NCBI GenBank assembly: GCA_964387945.1
Contig: CAYLYX010000007.1
Coordinates: 121,089-185,088, forward strand
Direction: 5' to 3'
From: Parvicella sp964387945
GTDB lineage: Bacteria; Bacteroidota; Bacteroidia; Flavobacteriales_D; Parvicellaceae
DNA length: 64,000 nt
Each line of letters begins with the position of its first letter. Positions within the stretch are counted from its first letter, which is position 1. The position numbers and the translations under genes were made by a program. The notes below the pieces were generated by a model. That model did no database searches. It was not told where the DNA came from and saw only the letters and a list, made by a program, of their open reading frames with translations. Of this stretch, positions 1 to 7,873 are shown piece after piece.

Positions 1-2
1 AG

Positions 3-293
3 TTCGTAGAGTGCTATCTCGTGAGCGATGATGAACTAATCGTTTTGCGAGGAGAGTTGATCAAACCTAAGAAGTCTCATTTTGAGCCCTGTCTCACGGA
101 TCCGAATGACATTGTAATTGCGCATGTAAAGAAAAAAGACAAGGACTTCTATATGGTCAAACCACTAGGGGCGATAAAACTCAAGCAGTTCTTCAATCGA
201 TTTGTTATTCGCAAAAGAGACCTCAAGGACATTGACTCCTTTGACCAATATGAGCATGAAGTAGAGGAAGTCTGCGAGCATCTGACCCAATAA
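3..293 (+). CDS. 3' part of an unknown protein, cut by the left edge
   Basis: The reading frame is open from the first in-frame codon of the window to the TAA at 291-293. A GTG at position 21 could be read as a start, but the frame continues upstream without a stop, so the gene probably begins outside the window. The visible 97 residues are charged and soluble, with no signal peptide or membrane segment. The tail is rich in Asp and Glu. I do not recognise the family. The gene converges on the ornithine aminotransferase gene, and its stop codon lies inside the A-tract of that gene's terminator. Confidence 0.6.
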   Translation, partial: FVECYLVSDDELIVLRGELIKPKKSHFEPCLTDPNDIVIAHVKKKDKDFYMVKPLGAIKLKQFFNRFVIRKRDLKDIDSFDQYEHEVEEVCEHLTQ

Positions 294-327
294 AAAAAAC
301 ACCACTAATTGATGGCAATCGGTGGTG
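292..327 (-). terminator. Rho-independent terminator of rocD
   Basis: Read on the minus strand, CACCAC(C) at 321-327 pairs with GTGGTG at 300-305 and is followed by a run of T (complement of the A-run at 292-299). It lies just past the stop of the aminotransferase gene. The T-run overlaps the stop codon of the convergent plus-strand gene, so the two genes share this short spacer. Confidence 0.75.
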
Positions 328-353
328 ATTCTTAATTTCTATTTTCTTACGTT

Positions 354-1601
354 TTACTTTTTGAACTCCATCAGTGTTTTCTCAATGATGGAAACACAAT
401 CCATCAATTCTTCTTTGGTCATCACCAAAGGTGGAGCAAAACGAATGATATTACCATGAGTCGGTTTAGCCAAGAGCCCATTTTCTTTTAACGCCATACA
501 AATGTCCCATGCCGTGCTTGACTCTTCTGTATCGTTGATCAGGATTGCATTTAACAAACCACGTCCTCTTACTGCGTTGACTAAGTCTGTATTCTCAATA
601 ATGCGTCTCATTTCGGATCTAAACAAATCTCCTAGCGTTTTAGCATTCTCTGCCAATTGTTCATCTTTTACCACTTCAAGGGCAGCAACCGCCACCTTAG
701 CGGCTAACGGATTACCTCCGAAGGTACTTCCGTGCTGACCTGGGCCAATCACATTCATTACCTCATCGTTAGCCAAAACTGCCGAAACGGGATACACTCC
801 TCCAGAAACAGCTTTTCCAAGAATCACAAGATCAGGTGTGACGTTCTCATGATGAACCGCTAGTAAATCTCCTGTTCTTGCAATACCCGTTTGCACTTCA
901 TCTGCAATAAACAATACGTTATTCTCTTTACAGAGTTGATCCGCTGCTGACAAGTATCCATCAGAAGGAACAAAAACACCTGCTTCTCCCTGAATGGGCT
1001 CCACCAAAAATCCAGCTACGTTCTCTTCTTGCATCGCTTTTGCCAAAGCATCTACATCATCATATGGAATTCGAATAAAACCAGGCGTATAAGGCCCAAA
1101 GTTCTTTCTTGCCACAGGATCATTCGAAAATGAAATGATTGTTGTTGTTCTTCCATGGAAGTTGTTCTCACAAACGATAATCTTCGCTTCATTCTCTGCA
1201 ATCCCCTTCTTCTCATAAGCCCATTTTCTACAAATTTTGATTGCCGTTTCTACCGCTTCGGCACCTGTATTCATAGGCAACACCTTATCGTATCCGAAGT
1301 ACTCCGTGATGTATTTCTCATAAGGTCCTAATGCATCGTTATAAAACGCTCGAGAAGTCAATGTCAGTGTTTGAGCTTGCTCTGTCAAAGCTCCAACGAT
1401 TTTTGGATGACAATGTCCTTGGTTAACCGCAGAATAAGCAGACAGAAAATCGTAATACTTCTTCCCTTCACAGTCCCACAAGTAAACCCCTTCTCCTTTT
1501 GCCAATACAACTGGCAGCGGATGGTAGTTATGCGCACCATACTTATTCTCCAAATTCATCGCTTCTTGCGAGCTAATTCCTGACATTGCCATAGTTTCCA
1601 T
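354..1601 (-). CDS. rocD: Ornithine aminotransferase
   Basis: This PLP enzyme moves the delta-amino group of ornithine to 2-oxoglutarate, giving glutamate-5-semialdehyde and glutamate. It links arginine breakdown to proline and glutamate. The 415 residues match the usual family length. Visible hallmarks are the N-terminal EXKYGAHNY-type motif (here NKYGAHNYHPLP), the AYSAVNQGHCHPKI segment, ADEVQTG that holds the PLP-binding Asp, and the PLP lysine in LGKAVSGG near residue 263. These fit ornithine aminotransferase better than acetylornithine aminotransferase. The first ATG (1601) is followed by two more in-frame ATGs within six codons, so the exact start is open. It is monocistronic, with its own promoter and terminator. 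Confidence 0.93.
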   Translation of the reverse strand: METMAMSGISSQEAMNLENKYGAHNYHPLPVVLAKGEGVYLWDCEGKKYYDFLSAYSAVNQGHCHPKIVGALTEQAQTLTLTSRAFYNDALGPYEKYITEYFGYDKVLPMNTGAEAVETAIKICRKWAYEKKGIAENEAKIIVCENNFHGRTTTIISFSNDPVARKNFGPYTPGFIRIPYDDVDALAKAMQEENVAGFLVEPIQGEAGVFVPSDGYLSAADQLCKENNVLFIADEVQTGIARTGDLLAVHHENVTPDLVILGKAVSGGVYPVSAVLANDEVMNVIGPGQHGSTFGGNPLAAKVAVAALEVVKDEQLAENAKTLGDLFRSEMRRIIENTDLVNAVRGRGLLNAILINDTEESSTAWDICMALKENGLLAKPTHGNIIRFAPPLVMTKEELMDCVSIIEKTLMEFKK

Positions 1602-1633
1602 CTTTATCTTATTTAATCGTTTTCAATACTAAA

Positions 1634-1641
1634 CAAAGATA
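1634..1641 (-). promoter_or_regulatory. Promoter -7 element of rocD
   Basis: TATCTTTG on the minus strand is an exact match to TAnnTTTG and lies about 32 bases upstream of the rocD start. No clear -33 element was identified. Confidence 0.55.
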
Positions 1642-1675
1642 AAGAATCTTACGGCAATAAAAAACCCGAATCGGA

Positions 1676-2851
1676 CTACTGTTGGATCTTAATTTTTTGT
1701 CCTACGAGCAACTTTGTCTTTTTGTCGATTCCATTGAGTTCGCAAAGCGCTGTAAGCGTCATTCCATAGCGCTTGGCAATCTTGTAGGGTGAATCGCGCT
1801 TAGTCACAATATGAAACTCTTTTCCATAGGGATAAGCCACATATCTACTCTTATACTTTTTGAGGATTAACGTATCTGAATACAGCTCTTTATCCTGAAA
1901 AGAAATGATGTGTGCTGGATTTACTGGAAGTCCCTTGAATCGAATTTCCATATGGAGATGTGTACCCGTAGCATTTCCTGTTTGTCCGCCATGACCAAGC
2001 ATCTGACCTGCGACCACGGTATCTCCTTCATGAACTCTAATTTTACTCATATGTGCATAGAGTGATTCCAATCCGTTATAATGCCGTACGATGACCACTT
2101 TACCAAACCCTCCCATGGTTCGTGCCACTCTCACCTTTCCGTCAAACATGTTGAGGATCGAATCGTAATAATGTAACTCAAGGTCAACACCATTGTGGGC
2201 TTTTCCGTCTCTCCAACCGTAAGGAGAGGTTACCGTTCCGTAGTAACGTTTTAGTGATTTCTCGCAAAGCGGATGATGATATCTCTGACCTTTCTTTTCA
2301 TCTGCCAGTACGAGAACGAGTGTACTGTCATTCGCATGAATAGAATCCGGATAGTACCAAGACTGCTTATTATTCCAATAATGGTAATAAGCATTTGCTG
2401 GATAAGGGGAACCATCTTCCTGAACGATCTCAAACTCAGCTGGCAGTTCGATGTGTTCCGGCATCATGGCCACGTAGAGATTAATTTGATTGATCAACGC
2501 AAAAGGAACCGAATCCAATTCAAAAAGCGAGTCGACCATTTCATAAATTTCTTCTTGTGACTTATCTGCTACAGATTTATAGAACGTGATCTCCTTTTTT
2601 ACACTTTCCGTAAGGGAATCCAATCTTATTAACGAGTCAATTCGTTCATAAATATTGATATCAGAGAAATTGACATTGGTTTCAAACAAGTAATCGCTAC
2701 CGTAAGCAACCACAGCTTTGGCAGTATCCTTATTCTTTTTCTTATCGTCTCCGGGTGTGGGACAGTCCTCACATGGGGTTACACCCACACTAAAACGGGA
2801 CAATAAGCCAACACTCAGCACTCCAACTATGAAAAATAGTACGTATCTCAC
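1676..2851 (-). CDS. M23 metallopeptidase with C-terminal LysM domain
   Basis: Likely a periplasmic or cell-surface zinc endopeptidase acting on peptidoglycan cross-links. An N-terminal hydrophobic segment (residues 3-20) serves as signal or anchor and is followed by a Cys-rich, charged linker (CEDC). The M23 (LytM) domain spans about 215-320 and shows the HNGVD motif near 221-225 (His and Asp ligands) and the HLHMEIR motif near 297. A LysM peptidoglycan-binding domain follows at about 347-391 and closes with LLVGQKIKI. The start is GTG at 2849-2851; no better in-frame ATG precedes the signal segment. The promoter region contains a degenerate fragment of another gene (2895-2962). Family assignment is firm; the substrate is inferred. 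Confidence 0.88.
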   Translation of the reverse strand: MRYVLFFIVGVLSVGLLSRFSVGVTPCEDCPTPGDDKKKNKDTAKAVVAYGSDYLFETNVNFSDINIYERIDSLIRLDSLTESVKKEITFYKSVADKSQEEIYEMVDSLFELDSVPFALINQINLYVAMMPEHIELPAEFEIVQEDGSPYPANAYYHYWNNKQSWYYPDSIHANDSTLVLVLADEKKGQRYHHPLCEKSLKRYYGTVTSPYGWRDGKAHNGVDLELHYYDSILNMFDGKVRVARTMGGFGKVVIVRHYNGLESLYAHMSKIRVHEGDTVVAGQMLGHGGQTGNATGTHLHMEIRFKGLPVNPAHIISFQDKELYSDTLILKKYKSRYVAYPYGKEFHIVTKRDSPYKIAKRYGMTLTALCELNGIDKKTKLLVGQKIKIQQ

Positions 2852-2894
2852 TTACTAAATAAAGGTTCGAATAAAACGATAAAAGTCTAAAAAG

Positions 2895-2962
2895 GTTACG
2901 AATTACTCATAATCGCACCTACAATGGCGAACAAAATTATCAAAATTCCGAAGGCGATGACA
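2895..2962 (-). pseudogene. Duplicated 3' remnant of the 7810-8511 gene
   Basis: Bases 2901-2962 match 7812-7873 at 59 of 62 positions. Read on the minus strand, both encode the same C-terminal hydrophobic helix, VIAFGILIILFAIVGAIMSN. All three differences are silent. The match extends to 2895 (gttacgaat, also at 7789-7797) if a 17-base deletion between two AAT triplets is allowed in this copy. That deletion removed the original TGA, and a TAA at 2896-2898 now closes the frame. Upstream of the helix the similarity stops abruptly at 2963, so no complete gene is present. The two copies bracket the secreted-protein island. Confidence 0.85.
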
Positions 2963-3007
2963 GGGCAAATTTTACCGAATAGTAAATTATTCTGTCGTAC
3001 ACTAAAC

Positions 3008-3053
3008 TTTCAAATAATAATTTGAAAACCAAATAAAAATTTCTGTAAATTGG
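3008..3053 (+). promoter_or_regulatory. Possible promoter with overlapping inverted repeat
   Basis: An inverted repeat TTTCAAAT-AATA-ATTTGAAA occupies 3008-3027. Its right arm contains TTTG at 3021-3024. After 21 bases there is TAAATTGG at 3046-3053, one base from TAnnTTTG. This has Bacteroidota promoter spacing and would serve the gene at 3116. A symmetric site over the -33 element could be an operator, or the repeat may be chance in AT-rich DNA. Confidence 0.3.
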
Positions 3054-3115
3054 ATGCAATATCATTTCATTACTATGGTAAAAAACATTAATTCTCGAAA
3101 TAAAACTATACAATT

Positions 3116-4330
3116 ATGAAAAATACATTGCTATTTTTATCTATGTGCGCTGCATCGTTAAGTTATGCGCAGAACTCCCTTCCGACAACAGGAAACGTAG
3201 GTATTGGGACGACTAGTCCTTCTTCTGAACTTGAAGTAAAAGGTAATACCACCGTTGAGACTTTTATTGCGAAGGATTCTTCCGTTTTTGAAAAGCCCGT
3301 TATTATTAAGGATAGCGTTAAGGTTGAAAGTAAAATGACAGTTGATCAAGACGTTAAGATAAAAGGACAAACTGTGTTTGTTGATGATGCCAAAGCACGG
3401 GCTAACTTCAAAGTGCTTGGGACTACAATTATGAAGGGCGATGCCAAGGTAGAAGGTGATTTTAAGTTTAAAAGCTTAGAAGACCTGAATACTATTGATG
3501 AGCGGTTCTTAATGATTAAACCAAATGGAAAGGCTGTCGTTATGGAGAAGGGTAGCTTTCTTATTGATTTTTATGAAGGTGACCCTTGTAAAGGAGGAAG
3601 TTCTGGAAATATCATACCTACATGGTCAAGTCTACCCAATGTCATTTGGACGGGTGATGTTTGCGCTCCAGCAAGTGTTGGAATCGGTACAAACTCTCCA
3701 GATGCGAATCTACATGTTACAGGCACAGGGCATTTCGGAGGGACAATTGGAATCGGAACACCTAATGATAACGACAATAGATTAACTATAGTACAGAGTA
3801 ACCCTCAAAATAATGGTATCGTTGTGAACTCAAGTAGTTCCAGTTCTTCTACTTTCACAGGAATAGGGATTCAGACCATAGTTAACAACCCTAATAGGAT
3901 TGCACTTGCGGTAACGGATGAAAATACAAACAATGATGTTTTTAGGGTGATGGGGAACGGAAATGTACTTATAACAAGTCAGGACGAAAATGAAACAGCA
4001 ATAAGAGTAAAAAGCAACTTTTACAATTATGATATTTTTAGGTTGACTGGCGAAGGGGCTATTTATTCCACATCAATTCATGTGAGAGCTGTTTATAATT
4101 TCCCTGATTATGTATTTGATGAAAAATATGATCTTATGCCTCTTGACAGCTTAAAACAGTTTATAATTACCAATAATCACTTACCTAAAGTTCCCTCTGC
4201 TAAACAAGTAGAAGAGCAGGGAATGGATTTAGGGGAAATGAATAAGGTTTTGGTTGAAAAAGTAGAGGAACTTACTTTATACATTCTTCAGTTAGAGGAA
4301 AGACTTAAAGTACTAGAATCACAACCTTAA
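3116..4330 (+). CDS. Secreted fibre-like protein with GIGT repeats
   Basis: The protein has a signal peptide (residues 1-18, ending SLSYAQ). It then carries GNVGIGTTSPSSELEVKG at about 26, and similar VGIGTNSPDANLHVTG and IGIGTPNDNDNRL modules later. These are the repeated units of Bacteroidota trimeric-fibre or phage-tail-fibre-like surface proteins. Residues 50-130 are alternating short beta repeats (VKxxxTVxxD type). The last 80 residues follow the pattern YVFDEKYxLMPLxxLKxFI...HLPKVPSA...GMDLGEMNxxLxEKVEELTLY, a known C-terminal helix of such proteins, probably a coiled coil. No T9SS sorting domain is visible. It is the first gene of the island, with 11 bases to the next. Confidence 0.7.
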   Translation: MKNTLLFLSMCAASLSYAQNSLPTTGNVGIGTTSPSSELEVKGNTTVETFIAKDSSVFEKPVIIKDSVKVESKMTVDQDVKIKGQTVFVDDAKARANFKVLGTTIMKGDAKVEGDFKFKSLEDLNTIDERFLMIKPNGKAVVMEKGSFLIDFYEGDPCKGGSSGNIIPTWSSLPNVIWTGDVCAPASVGIGTNSPDANLHVTGTGHFGGTIGIGTPNDNDNRLTIVQSNPQNNGIVVNSSSSSSSTFTGIGIQTIVNNPNRIALAVTDENTNNDVFRVMGNGNVLITSQDENETAIRVKSNFYNYDIFRLTGEGAIYSTSIHVRAVYNFPDYVFDEKYDLMPLDSLKQFIITNNHLPKVPSAKQVEEQGMDLGEMNKVLVEKVEELTLYILQLEERLKVLESQP

Positions 4331-4341
4331 ACTAATTAGCT

Positions 4342-6108
4342 ATGAAATTATTAATTACAACAATCGTTATACTTATCAGTTGTCTGACTTGGTCTCAAAC
4401 CAATCTAATTGCAAATGGAGGTTTTGATGATTTTACCACCCCAACCGAGGAAGGTCAGGCAGGAGAAGCCGACTATTGGGAAACACGAAGTAGAGCTATC
4501 CCTAGCACCTGCAATGGTCAAAATTATTTTCTGCACTCTCCTGATTTAATGGTAGCTTCCAGTCTTGGATCTTCGATTCCTGGTGTTGCCTATGTAGCGC
4601 CTTACTCTGGGAACGCTTGTGTCGGCATGGCAAATTATGAATTAATCCAACAAAATATCTATGGAGTTTCTTCAAATCAACCTTACACATTTTCTGCATA
4701 TATAAAGGCTCATGAGGGTACAGTATATAACTATACTGACGTTAAGTTAAATGTGTATCTTGCCAAATCCAGAGTGAAATACAAATCAGAAACCAATGAT
4801 GAAGATTACTGCTCTGAAGATTACACTTCATATACAGCAGGTGATAAGATTTTAATTGGACAAGTTACCATTGATAAACAAAATTATTCTCGAGATGATT
4901 GGAAGAGGATTTCTTTCGGTTTTTACCTTAACAATCTGGACTATCCGAATTTATCTGCTTATAACTGGTTGGTTATAGATCTGCATAATGATGACTATAA
5001 TGCGCCAAGTCAATCGAATTGCTTTAACACTGACTGTCAAGATGCCTATATCTGGTTAGATGATATTAAACTTCAACAGTCTGAATTCTGTGCTAGTCCT
5101 TGCTCACCAAGTTTAGGAGGCATAAATTTAAATTCTCCTCTGCCAAACGCAATGGCTGCAAATGGTCAAGGGTACATGCAAGACCCATATAATACTTCTA
5201 ACCAAATATATGTCTCTCCATTCAATTTCTTGGTTAGAGATGCGATGGGAGTAACTTTTGAACTTTTTAACCGATGGGGAACTATGATTTATCACGATTA
5301 TGCCTTTGATCCAAATGGGCTAAAGGATGTCGGATATAATGATTATCAGTTTTTTTGGGATGGTGAAGATTATAACGGAAACTTATTTCAACAGGATGTG
5401 TACGTATATAGACTGACTATATGGAAATGTGGTGAGAGATTAACTTACAACGGTATTTCCTTATATTATTTTCCTCTTAACACCCATTCTTATAATGTTC
5501 CTAATATTAAAAATTATGATTTGGGTGATTGCTGCATTGACTTCAAATACCATCAGGATGTCACCTTCTCTGGCAATCACACTACAAGAGTAGATCAATT
5601 TATTACTGCTGGGAATAATGTCATACCTACACTTCCTCCCGGAGATGTGGTAGTTTCCAATGGAAGCAACGTTAAATTTTATGCCGAATATGAGATAAAT
5701 CTTGAACCAGGATTTGTTGTTGAGCCTCAAGGTGTGTATGATGGAGAGTTAAGAAACTGTATCTACTCGGAAAAAAGTGTGAACAACTACAAACCAAGAT
5801 ATATTACCCATGATACAACTAAAAGTATTTTGAATACAGAACTAAGCTCAATTCTACAGTCTGAGATTAGCATATTTCCAAATCCAATTATTAAAAGTCA
5901 AAGTAATAAGCTTTCTATAAGCGGTATAAAAAAGGAAGAATTTGTAAAAGTTAATATTCTAAATAGTATCGGTTGCGTTGTTTATAGTGAAGTCCTTAAT
6001 TATAGTCAGTCTAACGAAATAAATGTTTCAGCATTACCTGCTGGAATTTATTTAGTTAACGTTGAAACAAACAATAATATCACGACAAAAAAGTTAATGA
6101 TAAAATGA
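4342..6108 (+). CDS. T9SS-exported protein with both type-B-like and type-A modules
   Basis: A signal peptide (1-18) precedes a jelly-roll-like region starting NLIANGGFDD, resembling carbohydrate-binding folds with Asp-rich loops. Near residues 305-370 is a segment like the gliding-motility C-terminal module (FELFNRWGTMIYH ... WDGEDYNG ... VYVYRLTIW). Residues 410-475 resemble the 3-coathanger stack motif (GSNVKFYAEYEINLEPGF). The last 75 residues are a type-A sorting domain: FPNPI, then VKVNILNSIG, LPAGIYLVNVE and a basic KKLMIK end. Export to the surface through T9SS is inferred from that domain. The gene follows 3116-4330 by 11 bases and precedes 6113 by 4, so they are likely one transcript. 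The combination of both sorting-type modules is unusual. Confidence 0.75.
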   Translation: MKLLITTIVILISCLTWSQTNLIANGGFDDFTTPTEEGQAGEADYWETRSRAIPSTCNGQNYFLHSPDLMVASSLGSSIPGVAYVAPYSGNACVGMANYELIQQNIYGVSSNQPYTFSAYIKAHEGTVYNYTDVKLNVYLAKSRVKYKSETNDEDYCSEDYTSYTAGDKILIGQVTIDKQNYSRDDWKRISFGFYLNNLDYPNLSAYNWLVIDLHNDDYNAPSQSNCFNTDCQDAYIWLDDIKLQQSEFCASPCSPSLGGINLNSPLPNAMAANGQGYMQDPYNTSNQIYVSPFNFLVRDAMGVTFELFNRWGTMIYHDYAFDPNGLKDVGYNDYQFFWDGEDYNGNLFQQDVYVYRLTIWKCGERLTYNGISLYYFPLNTHSYNVPNIKNYDLGDCCIDFKYHQDVTFSGNHTTRVDQFITAGNNVIPTLPPGDVVVSNGSNVKFYAEYEINLEPGFVVEPQGVYDGELRNCIYSEKSVNNYKPRYITHDTTKSILNTELSSILQSEISIFPNPIIKSQSNKLSISGIKKEEFVKVNILNSIGCVVYSEVLNYSQSNEINVSALPAGIYLVNVETNNNITTKKLMIK

Positions 6109-6112
6109 TTCT

Positions 6113-6700
6113 ATGAGATTATTTACATCATTATTAATATCCATTACGCTTTCAGTCAACGCCTATTCTCAAACTGTTGTGGATGTTGGAGTGACTTCAA
6201 GCGGCTTAATGACTTGGTTTTCAAGAAGCTTAAGACCTCCTGTTGACTTGGGATATAGTGCTGGAATAACCACTCAAATAACTCACGAGAAAACTATTTA
6301 TGAAACCGGTATTTTGTTGTATTATCAAAAAGCATTGTCTAAATGTACAGAACCCTCTCCTATAGTTAATATTTGTGCCAAATCTATTCGTGAAAAGATT
6401 TATTGCCTTGGTATCCCAATTTCTTTTTCTCCAAGAATCTTTTACTCTTGGGAGGTTAGACCATATCTAGGAATGTTATTTGAATATATGGTATCAGGAT
6501 TTCCAGTAGGGACAATCGATCAATATCGATCGTTCAATCCCTATCTGACCATAAACTGGAAATACTCTTTTATTGACAAGAGTAAATTTAAAGCCAATGC
6601 TATGTTTAAAATGGAGGCTTCATTACTTGATGTAGAGCGAAATAAACCCTACGATATTAATAAGAGAATTGGTATTGGTATACAATTCTATTTCTTGTAA
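6113..6700 (+). CDS. Small outer-membrane beta-barrel-like protein
   Basis: A 195-residue protein with a signal peptide (1-19, ending NAYSQ). The rest is made of alternating amphipathic strands (for example ETGILLYYQKA, IGIPISFSPRI-like, RPYLGMLFEYMV) and ends in a short strand closing with Phe-Leu (IGIGIQFYFL). This is the usual C-terminal signature of outer-membrane barrels. It fits the broad Bacteroidota PorT/OMP_b-brl group by appearance only. It starts 4 bases after the T9SS protein gene, so the two are probably co-transcribed; it may anchor or accompany the secreted partner. Two central Cys residues (KCTEP, NICAK) are unusual for a barrel. Confidence 0.6.
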   Translation: MRLFTSLLISITLSVNAYSQTVVDVGVTSSGLMTWFSRSLRPPVDLGYSAGITTQITHEKTIYETGILLYYQKALSKCTEPSPIVNICAKSIREKIYCLGIPISFSPRIFYSWEVRPYLGMLFEYMVSGFPVGTIDQYRSFNPYLTINWKYSFIDKSKFKANAMFKMEASLLDVERNKPYDINKRIGIGIQFYFL

Positions 6701-6752
6701 ACCGTGCGAAAAACGGTCAGACTGTAAGTACTTTTGTTAAACTAGAATAGTT

Positions 6753-7247
6753 ATGAAGACGTTGTTTAATTTGTTTTTATGCTCTTGTTTAGTTTTGTCA
6801 TGTGCAAAAGACAAAACTCCAATCCCTGTGGCAAGTGAACCTGAAATAGATTCGAGAGATATTTTCTTGGGAGACTATAAAGTCTATAACTCTAACGGAA
6901 ATCATTTGTACGATATTAGGATAACAAAAAACAACGTTGAAGGTAACTGCACTGGTCCTTGCGATAGTCTGTTTATTGAGAATTTCGCGGGAAAATTTGA
7001 TGTAGGGTTTTGGAATTCAAGGTATAATACTGATTACAATTATTTTTCTTTTCAGTACGATTCAATTACGGACTATGATGGTTATTCGTGGTCTGTTTTT
7101 GTGTCGGGAGACGAAACGTACAATGCATACCCCAAGAATGATACAATTCTTTTGAAGTTTCAGCTATCGAATATTCAATATTATCTTCAGGAAGGACAGT
7201 TATACTTTGATTGTGTATGTGAACATATAGCAGTCAAACAACACTAA
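6753..7247 (+). CDS. Small lipoprotein of unknown function
   Basis: The N-terminus has a signal peptidase II site, with hydrophobic stretch LFLCSCLVLSC and Cys at residue 17 as the probable lipidated residue. The mature 148 residues are hydrophilic, mostly beta, with four further Cys (NCTGPC and CVCEH) that could form disulfides. I do not recognise a family. It is the last plus-strand gene of the island, 52 bases after the barrel gene, and may be read from the same transcript. It converges on the lipoprotein gene at 7316-7672. Confidence 0.6.
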   Translation: MKTLFNLFLCSCLVLSCAKDKTPIPVASEPEIDSRDIFLGDYKVYNSNGNHLYDIRITKNNVEGNCTGPCDSLFIENFAGKFDVGFWNSRYNTDYNYFSFQYDSITDYDGYSWSVFVSGDETYNAYPKNDTILLKFQLSNIQYYLQEGQLYFDCVCEHIAVKQH

Positions 7248-7315
7248 AATGGATACTATTACCAAAACACAATTTATACACCTATTTAGATAGTATATAA
7301 ATGGCGCTAAATTGT

Positions 7316-7672
7316 CTAGAAGCTGGTGCGTATGTACGTCACATTATCTAGAATCATCGAGTAAAAGTCGTAAGTTGAATTATTTACAGTTGATGTGCTA
7401 TCAAATTGAGGAAATTGATTAATCCGAAATTTTACTCCTCCAATCTTCAGGTATTTGTTGTTGGATTTGACAACATCTACAATCCTATCACCATGAACCG
7501 AAGTATAAGACCCATCTCCATCGATTGATATTTCCCAAGCGTATTCGCCATCAACACTTGGCCAGCCACCAACAAAATCACTATCAACTTTATGAGCTTC
7601 TTTATAACACCCTACAAATAGAATACTTATTGCGATTACTACGATCAGATAGAGCGTTCCTTTTAATTTCAT
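7316..7672 (-). CDS. Small lipoprotein of unknown function
   Basis: A 118-residue protein with a lipoprotein signal (residues 1-22, IAISILFVGC, lipobox Cys at 22). The mature part contains short beta segments (YAWEISIDGDGSYTSV, YLKIGGVKFRI) that resemble lipocalin-like or META-type small barrels only loosely. No catalytic motif is visible. It is the only minus-strand gene in the island and is not tied to a neighbour by overlap. AT-rich like the rest of the island. Confidence 0.55.
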   Translation of the reverse strand: MKLKGTLYLIVVIAISILFVGCYKEAHKVDSDFVGGWPSVDGEYAWEISIDGDGSYTSVHGDRIVDVVKSNNKYLKIGGVKFRINQFPQFDSTSTVNNSTYDFYSMILDNVTYIRTSF

Positions 7673-7788
7673 AACAGAGCGATTATAGAGTTCTCATTTT
7701 TTTTGCTTTTAATTTAGAAATACAAGTATCTGAATAATTCATGGTTTACAATTCTGCTTATCTCTGGATGATCCAGTCTTATTTTTTC

Positions 7789-7873
7789 GTTACGAATCAC
7801 CTCCCACCATCAATTACTCATAATCGCACCCACAATAGCGAACAAAATTATCAAAATCCCGAAGGCGATGACA
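7789..7873 (-). repeat. Right copy of the island-flanking repeat
   Basis: This is the intact counterpart of 2895-2962. It includes the last codons and stop of the 7810-8511 gene. Left and right copies are direct repeats about 4.85 kb apart, with the secreted-protein island between them. This copy retains 17 bases (7798-7814 region) that are missing on the left. Confidence 0.8.

Noticed and set aside
6753..7247. Horizontal link of the two island lipoproteins as a toxin pair
   Set aside because: Both have lipoprotein signals and opposite orientation; nothing in their sequence suggests a toxin or immunity role.
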